Source of the DNA: Plotosus lineatus
Taxonomy: Eukaryota > Chordata > Actinopteri > Siluriformes > Plotosidae
Assembly (NCBI GenBank): GCA_024760905.1
Contig: CM045729.1
Span: forward strand, 60,411,080 to 60,475,079
Length of the DNA: 64,000 bases
Direction: 5' to 3'
The translations under genes and the position numbers were made by a program. Of the stretch, positions 31,422 to 42,316 are shown one piece after another (positions within the stretch are counted from its first letter, which is position 1; every line of letters starts with the position of its first letter). The notes beneath the pieces were generated by a model. It was not told the DNA's origin, did not search any database, and saw only the letters and a list, made by a program, of their open reading frames with translations.

Positions 31422-31752
31422 CTTCACTTCATTTATCCCTTAACATCCGGGGATGTCGTTTGGGTGCCTTCATGGTGAAACTTGGGCTGATTTTGGCCTG
31501 GCGGCGCCCATCCCTCTCCAGGTCGTAGAAACACGCTGATAGCTTTTCAGCCTACTCTTTACGAAAGTCAGCAATGGTTCTTTTACATGAACCTCTCACC
31601 ATAGACAGTGAGAGACATGGCCGGCCTTTGATAGCCCAGTTAGCTGCACTGGGGGGGGGGGGGGGGGGCAGTGACAACCTTGTGGGGACTCGAACCCCCA
31701 ACCTTAGGATCATTGATCCTGCACCCTAACCACTAGACAACCACTGCTCTTA
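31422..31752 (-). mobile_element. tRNA-derived SINE, head plus tail C (copy 7)
   Basis: Tail C at the left (CTTCACTTCATTTATCCC, GGGTGCCTTCATGGTGAAAC), body, a G-run at about 31651-31668, and head with GGACTCGAACCCCC and CCTAACCACTAGACAACCAC. Target duplications TACAGTATAT at 31412-31421 and 31753-31762. Confidence 0.88.
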
Positions 31753-32010
31753 TACAGTATATAAAACATCATTAATAAGAAATATTGAGCTACATTTCCT
31801 ATAAATATGTACCACTCAAAAAAGTGTATAGTGTAGAATTTTTATTTATTGATTGATCATTTTTTGAATTTTTATAAAAGGGAGTTCCCAATATGACGCT
31901 TCCACTTTAATCCTGCTGGCCACCAGAGCTGTCCATCCTGTGCTGGAGTGAATGGGTCAGCAGCAGCTGATGCTGTTCTCGCCTCCACACGCGCTAATCT
32001 CCTCTCAGCC

Positions 32011-32031
32011 CACGTGGTTTCAAGTATAAAA
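32011..32031 (+). promoter_or_regulatory. inhbb: Candidate inhbb core promoter: E-box and TATA box
   Basis: CACGTG at 32011-32016 is a palindromic E-box; TATAAAA at 32025-32031 is a full TATA box. A start of transcription about 25-30 bases further on (near 32055-32060) would give a 5' leader of about 740 bases before the ATG at 32798. The local sequence turns GC-rich (GCGCGCGAGGCGGC) just downstream. No cap-site data are available. Confidence 0.5.
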
Positions 32032-32278
32032 AAAAGTTAGCGCGCGAGGCGGCTTGAGTAGTTTGATTGCACCGGGGAAAGCGCCACGCTGTTTCCGCAG
32101 CGCACGAACAATACGCACCCGCGACACCGTCGGGATTTTTATTTATTGTTCTTCTTCTTCTTATTATTATTTTTTTTTTAAAACATTTTTTGTCCTTTTT
32201 ATTCATTCCAAACTACAACCTGAACGGAAACGAGGACAACATTTCCACTCGAAATACTTCCAGGGACTAATTTATGCA

Positions 32279-32380
32279 ATGGACTTGGACCGTGCACGGG
32301 CTGTGACGGCACACGTTTTGTTTTGGGATGGTTTTTCTCATCCCGTCATTGGGAGGAGGAGGAGGATATTTCAGACATAA
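32279..32380 (+). other. Upstream ORF in the putative inhbb leader
   Basis: ATG at 32279 opens 33 codons to TAA at 32378-32380, more than 400 bases before the inhbb start. If the leader begins near 32055 this and other upstream ATGs would have to be bypassed. There is no sign that the peptide itself is conserved. Confidence 0.35.
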
Positions 32381-32797
32381 GCACGACATGCGGCTCGGAT
32401 GGTTTCATCGCGCTCATTAAAAGCCTGAGTCTGAGTTTGAAGGCTTCAAGTCAAGCTCCTCTCTTCTGACCGCGGTTGCTCCATCCTTTAAAAACAATGA
32501 CATCCGGGGCTTTCTGTAATTCAAACGGTGGGAGTCTGGACCGGTCCTGATTCAGATCTTTCTTGAATGCTGTAGCTCACAGAAATTATATTTTCAGTTA
32601 CTTTTATGAGCACATTGTTTAAATATCTGATGTGGTGGCACAGCCTCGATTTACCTGGCACGGTGGATCTGTAAATGCAAAAAAACAACAACAACAAAAA
32701 AAAACAACAACAAGAAACAAAAAAAAAAAACAAAAATAACACGAATTCCCTGCGTCTCTTTAAAGTTGAAGCCAGTTGACTTGGCGGAGAGAGGAGG

Positions 32798-33176
32798 ATG
32801 AAGGTGATCATGCAGGTAATGTGTTGGTTAATGGCATGCGTGCTGTCAGTGCGGGTCTCCGGGAGTGACACCCACCCGCTGCCCTGGGACTCGTGCACGT
32901 CATGCGGCCTCAGCCGCCCGGATGTTCCAGACGCGATGGACACGGACTTTCTGGAGGCGGTGAAGAGGCACATACTGAGCAGACTGCAGATGAGGCAGAG
33001 GCCGAACATCACGCACCCGATCCCGAAGGCGGCCATGGTCACGGCACTGAAGAAGCTCCACGCCGGGAAAGTCAGAGAGGACGGGAGGTTCGAGATTCCC
33101 AGTTTTGATGGCCAAGTCGCGTACAGCAACGAGGCCCAAGAGGAAACATCAGAAATCATCAGCTTTGCCGAGTCAG
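32798..33176 (+). CDS. inhbb: Inhibin/activin beta-B subunit, exon 1
   Basis: Encodes residues 1-126 plus one base of the next codon. Residues 1-22 are a hydrophobic secretion signal (MKVIMQVMCWLMACVLSV), followed by the start of the TGF-beta prodomain with a CTSC pair, an N-glycosylation site (NIT in RPNITHPIPKAAMVTAL) and EIISFAES at the end. These blocks closely follow vertebrate INHBB. The donor GTGTGC at 33177 splits an Asp codon exactly where the known INHBB intron lies. The ATG at 32798 was chosen because it is the first in frame before the signal peptide; a second at 32810 would shorten the signal. The prodomain directs folding and dimer assembly in the secretory pathway. Confidence 0.95.
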
Positions 33177-36100
33177 GTGTGCAGGAAATTTCAAACTGTA
33201 GAAATCATTTTCCCTGAGTCTGAGTGGCACTGCAAACTTGGGAATGGCATTTGCAGACATGATGATTATAGGTAACAAAATACCCTCTGAGCACGTGGAT
33301 GTGGCAGTTTAGGTTCATTGGTTTTACATTTGAAGCAAATCAGCAGGGACACTAACGCAGAATGATGTATAGACAGAATGTGACAAGGGCTTGCAACATA
33401 TTTTGAAGCATATTGCAGTTGGCTTATTATGAAAATTAGGGTTATTCAGCACTTCCAGACACAGAGATATAAAATCATATACTGTATAGATGATTTGCAT
33501 CATCCTAATAAAAACAGTCAAAATTATGCAAAGCAATCTCAAATAAAAATGTGATTGGTATAAAGTAAATAAATAAATGAATAAAATTGCATCCTCCTGC
33601 AAGCAAAGTGTGGTACAGACTAAAAAATGTGACAAAGATGATTGATTCTTACCTTTCAAAATACATGTTATATGGAGGAGCAAATTTGCACATGTAAGAG
33701 TTTTGGATACAAAGTCAGAGAGGCTAGATTGAGATGGTTTGGACATGTACAGAGGAGGGATAGTGAGTATGTTGGTAGTAGGATGCTGAGGTTGGAACCT
33801 ACCAGGCAGAAGGCCTAGAGGAAGACCAAAGAGAAGTTGGATGTGGTGAAGGAGGATATCAAGGCAGTTGGTGTAAGAGAAGAAGATGCAGAGGATAGGG
33901 TGAGATGGAGGCTGATGATTCGCTGTGGCGACTCCTGAAGGGAACAGCCGAAAGGAAAAGGAAAAGATGGAGCAAATTTGGTGGTGTAGGTTCTGCAGGG
34001 AGAATTTAGATATTTCCAATAACGGTAGATTCGAGATTTAAAAGAGCTTTGGTTATGCTATCTTATTAACAGGTTAAATAAAATTTTGCAGTGGCAACAC
34101 TACTTATCCGCGGAAATGAAGTTTCACATCGCAGCAATAATGACTCTGCCCATCCAGATCTAACATAAAGTATTTTTAAATTCCTAATATTATTATTGTA
34201 ATTGATTATATTATGGGGACCTGTCAGAAATCATAAAGGTCCTAAAATGTTCACCTTCTCAATGGTTGTACCTGTAGGCGTAGCCTGACTTCCTTATCTG
34301 ATTCTAAACACCTGCACAGCAGAGTAAGCTTGAACAACTTTACTCAGCCAAGAATGAATAAAACACTCTTATGACAAGTGAACAATGAAGCAGCAATTAT
34401 TTGTAGGGAACTGTGAAACTCAATATGTCATTATTAAGAACAAAAAAAAAAAAAAACCCCAATCATCCAGAAGGTGGGAGACCGAGGTAATAGTGGGGGG
34501 ATGGTCTACTCATATCACAGTTCTGCAAAGAATGAAAGAATGCTTTTAAAATATCAAAGCCAAGCTAGGCCTCTTTGCATTTTCGCCCATTATTTAGGAC
34601 ACCTTTGAACCTCTTAGCTGCATTGTGTCAGGAAACTGGCTTTGGTCCCTGCTCTCTGGACCCCTTCTGCCTCAGGGCCAGCTGGCACTAACCCCCAGAG
34701 TGGAGCTTGCCAGCCAGAGCATGGCTTTGGGACAAGCTCCCAAGGTATTCTGCTATGAGTGGCACACTCCTCTGCTGAGCTTTCAGATGCGCTCATCTTA
34801 TGTTGTTCCCGGTGTCTATATGGTTCCAAAGGGATCTGTTTGCAAATCACTGCAGTTGCAAGTTGTACCTGTCAGAAAAGTCCATGCTTTCCTTTCTTCA
34901 CTTAACGTGAGCCAATAATTCCACTTGCTTTAGTGTTTGTTTGTTTGTTTTTTTTTCGAGAATACTTGCTTCTATCTCACACACTACTTCAGGAGGGCAT
35001 AATGGAGAACCCTGCTTACATGCAGCTGAGAACAGCTGCCAGCATCACATCTCTTACCTCTGTTCTGTGGTCCGTTTCAGAAGGATTTGGTGTCCCGTAG
35101 CCACAGGAGCGAAGCGAGAGATGTGTGCTTCTCATTTGTCTATAGCTATTTGGACTCACTGAACTCTTAAACATCCAGGCCTGCATGGGAAGTTAGGCGT
35201 TATTATTTGACATTATCCATTGTAGAAGTATTCAGAGGGTTTGCAACAGGACCTGCAATTTCATTATGTCAGTCATGCCCGTATTTGAATTAATCCCCTT
35301 GGCAAAGCTTTGTTTTATTGACATTGGATACTCTTTTGGAAATTAGATTCTACAGTGTCAGATGATTGACAGGATGTAAGAGGCTAATCAGACAGCAGTA
35401 AATATTCATGCACTATATGATGCAATTTCAGCATGAGAGTAATCTGAAGTGTTACGATGAACCTGATCTGTATTTGTCTTTTAATCCATTTACTGTTTGA
35501 CGTCCTCTTTTGGGATTCCTGAGGAAAGGTTAGGGTATGCCGACAGCATTGGTACCACTCAGTTCTACCCTCATGTTTGCCGTGGTGGGGCAGCATGGAG
35601 TCTGAAAGCGATGTAACATACTTTCAGCTGTCCTGATTGGTTTAGAATGGACATTAATAAACAAGGTAGGAATGGACCAAAATACTGTAAGTATGAATGT
35701 GGTAAAGTCAAGCTACCCAGGCGAACACATGTATGCTAGTCCTCAGGGTTAGTAAAATAATGCAAGCTTATTTACAGGACATTTAATGATTGCCAAATTA
35801 ATTTTAACTGAAAATAACTCCTTTATACTATTTACAGTTCATTCTCTGCTGCTTCAGATTGGTTAGTCATCCTAAATGAATAGTTACATGTTACCCAAAT
35901 GTTTCACCTGTACAGTTCTGCCTAAAATGACAGAAAACCAGAAGTGAACCAGAAAGGAATGTCACATGGCTCTCCATAAGGGAATTAAGTGCTAATGAGT
36001 AAAAATGATAATCAACACCTTTTTCCTCCCCCTCCTGTAAAGTTGGCCAGACAGTGCTGATTGCCCATCTGTGGTTCAGCTCAGATGAGAATAGGCACAC

Positions 36101-37320
36101 CCTGTCAGCGATGGATCATGTGGCTACTTTCCAGACCTCACCTCTCTTCCTGCTTTCCTGTGCAGAGGAGCCATATAGACTAGTGGGGACATTGTTGTTT
36201 CTTCATTCAAATCATTCTACACTGTGCATGTCATTCATTTTAAAAAGGAGCTGTTGAGGCAGGCAGTAGAGCATTTCATTGCGCAGGTAATGCCTGAATA
36301 TTTATAACCTGAGGCATACTGGCAGTTAATGAGCTAGAAAATTTAGGGGGAATTGTTTGCTAATCTTTTTACACATATTTTGCTACACAGCTTTTAACAG
36401 CTGTGACAGTGTCCTCAGGGTTTATGTTCTGTCCCTCATGAGCTTTAACTGTGCACAGTTTTGGGACTGCCTGAAGACTGGGTTCCTGCCAGAGAGTAGA
36501 GGTAGGCAAACGAGTTTGGACAGGGCTGAGTGCACATAAAGCTTCATGAGGTCAGACAGACTGTCAGAGAAACGAGCCGTCTTCAAAGGAAACTGTTGAC
36601 ACTGACCACATCTAGTCAGTTTGCAAGCGAGGTACTGTAATTCGCACAATTCAGCACATGCCAGTCATAAGCAGCTCTACAACTCGAACGGTCAAATAAA
36701 GCATGATTATCCATCATCTGGGCCTTTTAAAAATCAAGTGCTCATTGTTCCACCTGATCTTTTCAGAAATGGGAAGGAAGCGGCTAGTATGCTGAACTGC
36801 TTCAAACACCAGAAATTTAGAATATTGTGCTATGCCAAGCAAATGGTTCCTTTTATTCAGAGTCCATATGCTCCATATGCTCGGCACTAGGCTGTTTCAT
36901 GGTTGTGCTGTAATACCCCACAAAATGCATTGTGCTGTCATTCTTCAAGGCTCCAGGAGCTGTGGGTGTTTCACTATGAACTCAATGAACCCCCAGGGCA
37001 GAATTCACAATCAACCACTACTTCCCTGTGTCAGTAGCCCACAATACCAGACCATTTTGGGGCCGAGCCCAGTGTTGTGTTGCTGCCGCCTCTTCATCAA
37101 TCTGGGTGATATATGAAAGGAAAAACAAAAGATCATTTGCGGAATCTTAACTTGTTGGTGCTCTTCTGATAAGTTAGAATAATCTACCTCAGTCATAAAT
37201 CGCTATATGTTGTATTTGTGGCACTTTTATAGCAGCTTTTATCTAAATATTATCTAAATGTCTTTAAAAAATGAATACATAGGCTACAATAACCATTTTT
37301 CCCCACCTCATCTCCTATAG
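33177..37320 (+). other. inhbb: inhbb intron
   Basis: Begins GTGTGC and ends TCTCCTATAG. It contains an RTE fragment (33697-33968). A less AT-rich stretch at 34620-34880 is not recognised as repeat or exon and could be regulatory; this cannot be judged without other genomes. Open frames in it have no splice context. Confidence 0.8.
33697..33968 (+). mobile_element. RTE (Expander-like) LINE 3' fragment
   Basis: Matches 1286-1549 over the C-terminal coding block and tail: CAAAGTCAGAGAGGCTAGAT, GGTTTGGACATGTACAGAGG, then GGCGACTCCTGAAGGGAACA and the GCCGAAAGGAAAAGG end. 5' truncated, with a one-base insertion near 33800. It sits in the inhbb intron in the gene's sense direction. Confidence 0.85.
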
Positions 37321-38093
37321 ATGACCTGACGTCAGTGAAGTCCAGCCTCTATTTTGTGATCTCCAATGAGGGCAATCAGAACCTGTATGTGCTGCAGGCC
37401 AATCTATGGCTTTACTTCAAATTTCTGCCTGGAGGCCCAGAGAAAGGTGTGCGTCGGAGAGTGACAGTGCAGTTGCACTATCAGGAACCTGGTGGTCAGG
37501 AAAAATGGGTTGAGAAGCGCCTGGATTTGAAGCGCAGTGGCTGGCATACATTCCCACTGTCAGAGGCTATCAGAATGGCATTAGGGAAAGGTGGCCGTCG
37601 ACAGGATTTGGATGTGCGCTGCGAGGGCTGTGAACTAGCCAGTGTGGCTCCTGTGCTAGTGGACATAAGTGATCCCTCTCACCGGCCTTTCCTGGTGGTG
37701 CGGGCACGCCAGACAGAAGGGAAACATCGCATCCACAAGCGTGGCCTGGAGTGTGATGGAAATCATGGTGGTCTGTGCTGCAGGCAGCAATTCTACATTG
37801 ACTTTAGGCTCATAGGTTGGAATGACTGGATCATTGCGCCTGCTGGTTATTTTGGCAACTATTGTGAGGGAAACTGTCCTGCATATATGGCAGGTGTACC
37901 GGGCTCAGCCTCCTCAGTTCACACAGCTGTGGTCAATCAGTACCGCATGCGAGGCATAAGCCCAGGTTCAGTAAATTCCTGCTGCATACCTACTAAGCTC
38001 AGCACCATGTCCATGCTCTACTTTGATGATGAATATAACATTGTCAAACGAGACGTTCCTAACATGATTGTGGAGGAATGCGGTTGTGCCTGA
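37321..38093 (+). CDS. inhbb: Inhibin/activin beta-B subunit, exon 2 (prodomain end and mature domain)
   Basis: Completes Asp127 and runs to TGA at 38091-38093; the joined protein has 383 residues. The prodomain part contains [16 protein letters not shown], a conserved INHBB block, and [10 protein letters not shown]. Cleavage is expected after HRIHKR (37740-37742 is the last Arg), a site with the KR pair and upstream Arg used by furin-type proteases. The mature chain is 116 residues from GLECDG to the C-terminal ECGCA and has the nine cysteines of activin subunits (4, 12, 13, 41, 45, 80, 81, 113, 115 of the mature chain). [20 protein letters not shown] identifies beta-B rather than beta-A. 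The product homodimerises as activin B or pairs with inhibin alpha and signals through activin type II receptors. Confidence 0.97.
37743..38090 (+). other. inhbb: Mature activin beta-B chain (116 residues)
   Basis: The cystine-knot ligand domain. Compared with the human chain of 115 residues, as I recall it, the loop between the first and second cysteines has one extra residue and differs in sequence ([10 protein letters not shown]); the rest, including [12 protein letters not shown] and [15 protein letters not shown], is very strongly conserved. Confidence 0.93.
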
Positions 38094-38236
38094 AGCTAGT
38101 TAGGGAATTGTAAACTTTGAATGTAATCAAAGGACATTACAACAGCCGTGACATATTTATGTCTCGCATCACAGGAAATATGTACATTCAAAATGCACAA
38201 TCACACACCAGCGTGTACATGCAACAGTGATTCATC

Positions 38237-38238
<2 letters not shown>

Positions 38239-38269
<31 letters not shown>
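38239..38269. repeat. (TA)n microsatellite in the inhbb 3' UTR
   Basis: A pure dinucleotide run about 145 bases after the stop codon. Confidence 0.95.
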
Positions 38270-38274
<5 letters not shown>

Positions 38275-39569
38275 GGAGTAACTCTGTTATAGTCCACGAA
38301 ACACAAAGGAATTGAAACTAGAAGGGGATGTTCACCAAACAAATCACCAAACATTTGGGTGTTTTTTCAAACTGAAAATATGATATTGGGATTTTTACCG
38401 CAACGGGACGGGGCATTTACTTGTGACAAACTGATATTGCCCGCTGCTTTGAGTGCTTAGCAGCAACCCTTCAAACACTAGTACAAGCACTGATGTGCCA
38501 ACGTCTTTTACATTTCAGAACATCAGCACTTCAAAGACAGTTACAAATCATTACATAGTTTTCAATAACCGTGTATAACATCACATTGTATGGTACTCAA
38601 ATCATACCCACTACCTGAGCTGAAACTTTCTGCAGCATTGTTCATAGCAAACAGATAGGCTAAACGAAACTGCTAGTGGGCTCTTGGATAACACTGTAAC
38701 AGAGCAGCGTTCCCTCATACTGTACATGCACAGTTCATGTCTCAGACCGCTGAACTAAGACTGGAGGCCCAACAGGTCTTTGGCTGTGAAATTCAGTGGC
38801 TCATAGATGCTGTCAGCACCATGTGCTCTATGGGGGCATTATTACTGACTAGCTGGCAGTACAGCACTTGCAAAAATGCTCTAAATGCACAGTTTAAAGC
38901 ACTTGCCTACTGAAATGCCTTTAAAAGGATTGTCAAGAGGTGCACCTACACCAGTCCTCACTCAGTCCTAGTCATATAAAGTGCTGCAATACCTATGCAA
39001 TGTATAGTAATTTTGGTCCAGACAAGTGTTCTGTTCTGCTAATCTTTAACTTTTTATCAAATACTTGAAATGTGATCTTTCGCTTTTTTTTTTTCTCCAC
39101 AAAGCGGATGATTGTTCACATGTTTGCACTGAAAAGTTGCAGAAAAGAATTAAAAGGCAAAAGATAAAATCTACAAAATTCTATGGGAAAATTATTTTTA
39201 TAATAGTTTGCTGAACTTTGTGAGAATTTTGTGTGTACCATATAATGAAACCAAAGAAGACAATATTTTAGTTATAATACGGTGTCAAGGCTATTTCAAT
39301 ATTTGTACAATATTTGTTTATCTTTTTTTTTTTTTTTCTTTTTGTTCAGAAGCCTAATCACTGTGTCAGGGTAAAACATCAGAGATTTCATTTCCGCTCA
39401 TGATGCCTGATTATTTTGTACAGCAAGCTTTTCATATTTAATTCTTTCATTTTCAATTATAATGAGGCTTATTTTTAGCTGTTGTTACAAAGTCAACCAG
39501 TAAAACACATAATTTCTGTACAGTTTATGTAAAAATACATAAGCTTTCATAAATATTTTGTAACTTTAA

Positions 39570-39575
39570 AATAAA
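39570..39575 (+). terminator. inhbb: Polyadenylation signal AATAAA of inhbb
   Basis: Canonical hexamer about 1.48 kb after the stop codon, followed 20-30 bases later by a T-rich stretch. Confidence 0.6.
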
Positions 39576-40496
39576 TTCTTACTCTGCATTATGCTTTTTT
39601 GAAGTGGTTATTTGTAAGGATATTGGCATATTTTAAGACAATTCAGTTTCTTTCTACATTTTTAAGTCAATGCAATTAAAAATGTTTGATTTATGATGTC
39701 AAATGAGGGAAAATTCAACATATAAGTTTTGTTTCTCTTTGGTGCACAATACTGTTTGAAATATTCCCTGGAAGTTAGGCCTGGAACTTAACAGGCTACT
39801 GCTGATGTCAATCAACTGAGAATTAACAGGGTTTATCTGCCATTTGAATGAAATGGAAGATAGACCTTGTTAATTCTTGGTTGAAGCTATGATATCAATT
39901 TATTTTATATGTGTCTGAACAAAATGTGCCATCATCAGTATCCTGTGAGCTTTTCTACCCATCAATATGTAGCCACACAGCATGATTACATCAGAGTGGG
40001 GTTTCAGCCCTACCTGTATCTGTGACTTTTTTCCCTAGACCCTTAAAGCAGAGCTATAAAAACAACCTGGTATGAAGGAAGACTTTATTCCAACAGAACG
40101 GGCCTTCACACATACCAGTAACTGAAGTATGTGTGACGAATATGACTGCGGCACCGCAAACCAACTACGAAAACATGTACAAAACCCAAGTACATGGTGG
40201 GCTAATTGTCTGAAATTTAAATATGAAATAAAATGTTTAAAATGTTTGAAGGGAACATCTGAATCACAACAGCAAAAAAGTGAATGAGTCATCATTGGTT
40301 CTACTAATAGATCATGAGTGTGCTTGTGTACATGTACATGTGAGCACACGTATGTCTATAAGTTTGTATGTGTCAATAAGAGAAAGAATGATCATATAGG
40401 GACTGAGCTGTCTCATCATGTAGTGCAGAGTTAGTGCTGTCAGCATGGCTGTTGGAATGTTAATGACACCATACTCGTGCCGCCAAGGTACCTTCT

Positions 40497-40498
<2 letters not shown>

Positions 40499-40535
<37 letters not shown>
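40499..40535. repeat. (CA)n microsatellite
   Basis: A pure dinucleotide run. Confidence 0.97.
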
Positions 40536-40538
<3 letters not shown>

Positions 40539-40802
40539 CACATTTTTAAGGGAATTGTGTATTGAAATTGAGTTTTTTGTGCTTTGTTTTTTAGAACTAA
40601 TATAGAAAACATGAGATATTGTATGCTGTAATTGTGAAATTTAAATCTATAATTTTTACTCAAACAAATATTTCAGGAACTTTTCTCTTAAATCAGTGTT
40701 CTTTAAATAAAAGTTCTTTCCTCAAACTGAAATGTTGGACAACAGACAAAAACAAAATTGTCTTTTAGTACAGAAAATATTTTTGAAATAGGCCGTGGAC
40801 GT

Positions 40803-40980
40803 TGTGTACGTCTGATCATGAAACTGCTACTGAAATGTCTGACACTGACTTTTTACATTTTCTACAAAGTCAGAAAAATTATTTTCCTATTTTTTTTTAA
40901 TGTATTAGGCCAATATGCAGTAAAACATGGTAGACGCAGGATAATATTCCTTGGAGACGCAGCATTCTTCTGCACACATT
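40803..40980 (+). repeat. Unnamed interspersed repeat, copy 2
   Basis: Collinear with 18171-18345, same orientation, 22 kb away and on the other side of inhbb. The best-preserved part is the right half (GCAATATGCA / CCAATATGCA and following). Confidence 0.5.
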
Positions 40981-41887
40981 GTCCTTCAAGATTTTTGCAT
41001 TAGACTCTGGATATAAAATCCATTACATACATGAATATATTGTACTTTGTGCCATATTAGTGAAGCGACGGCAATGCAAGCACCTTTACAAAGAGTTGTT
41101 TCACTGAAATTGGCCAGCCTTACCATTTGGTTTGTGTTAAGAACCTTTGCTGAAAGGTCAAAAGGATTCAAATCACCAAGACCAGAAGAAAATGACCCTT
41201 GAATTATTAACAGCCCTGTTAGCCCTATAACATTCAAGTTGTGTTTCACCGTCATAAATCTTTGGAATTATAATAACCTGAAAGACAACATCTAAGAAAG
41301 TCTCAGAGATCTAAATGTTATCCTTTGCCGATGAGAAAACAACCAAGAATTTGTGACTCTGACTCCCTCCCTGCAACCTTCACCTTGCACACATATCTCC
41401 CTCCCTCCCTGCACACACCCTCTCTTTGTGGTGACCTCTTGACTTTAAGACCATTAGACTATACTGAGAGGCCACAATGAATTTATTTGTGACCAACTTC
41501 ACTCAGGGCAGGTTAAGGCCCACCGATCGACAGAGGTCACCTCCATAGGGAGTCAGTGAAGAGGCTCTGCTGTAAAAGAACTTATAATGTTCCATGAAAG
41601 GGCAGCTGATTTGTTGCAATGAAAAACCAACAGTTTTTCCTCCACCGTTTTAGTGGTGCATGTCAGCCCTGAAATAACCGATATTCTTTGCGTCCTGTCA
41701 ATATATCGAATCATGTAAAACAAAACAAAACAAAACAAAACCAATAACGTTATTATCATGCAAAATGTTTAGGTATTTTATTTACCATATTTCAACAAGC
41801 AAATGTTTTACATTCTTCAATATAGTGCCTACAGATACTGGTACTCCAACAACCACATATTAAAATTACAGTTTCACAGTAGTGGCT

Positions 41888-41888
<1 letters not shown>

Positions 41889-41943
<55 letters not shown>
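41889..41943. repeat. (AAT)n microsatellite
   Basis: A trinucleotide run next to a SINE head. Confidence 0.97.
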
Positions 41944-41944
<1 letters not shown>

Positions 41945-42065
41945 GGGTGGCACGATGGCACAATGGTTAGCATGTTCGCCCAGCCCTCACTCAGCGTTGA
42001 TTGAGATACGCATCGGCCTCCCCACAATCCGAATTACAGTAGGTTTAAGTGGCTTAGGAAATCAA
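41944..42065 (+). mobile_element. Truncated DANA/HE1-like SINE
   Basis: Head GGGGTGGCACGATGGCACAA TGG TTAGCA, the polymerase III A-box region, then a shortened body and the ending GTTTAAGTGGCTTAGGAAAT with AATGAATA repeats. Most of the middle is missing. Confidence 0.65.
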
Positions 42066-42316
42066 TAAATGAATACATGAATACATGAATATAATAATAA
42101 TAACAACAACAACAACATTTTTACATGTATCATACTTCCCCATCTATAAAATTAGAATCAGGTGATTGAGATTACAACTTCTGAGGGTAAAACCTGTGTT
42201 ATTTAAACTGGGTCTTCCACATGTCCAAATGATCAGGCTCTCAAGGTCTCTTAATTACATATGTATGTCCAGAGGACAGTGGTGGCCTAGTGGTAAAGGG
42301 CGCTGTATTGCTGATC

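Larger units (their letters stand above)
38094..39595 (+). other. inhbb: inhbb 3' untranslated region
   Basis: AT-rich, no ORF. It includes a (TA)n run (38239-38269). The AATAAA at 39570-39575 is the most likely polyadenylation signal. ATTTA words near the end (for example TATTTATG at 38154) could act in mRNA turnover; this is only suggested by the sequence. Confidence 0.65.
39596..41888. other. Intergenic, no gene recognised
   Basis: AT-rich. It holds a (CA)n run (40499-40535) and the second copy of the unnamed repeat (40803-40980). The frame at 40758-41003 is part of that repeat and has no domain. Confidence 0.55.

Noticed and set aside
32521..33159. 212-codon open frame opposite inhbb exon 1
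   Set aside because: Antisense shadow of a GC-rich coding exon.
40312..40533. Frame beginning with a Cys-Val run
   Set aside because: Reads through the (CA)n microsatellite.
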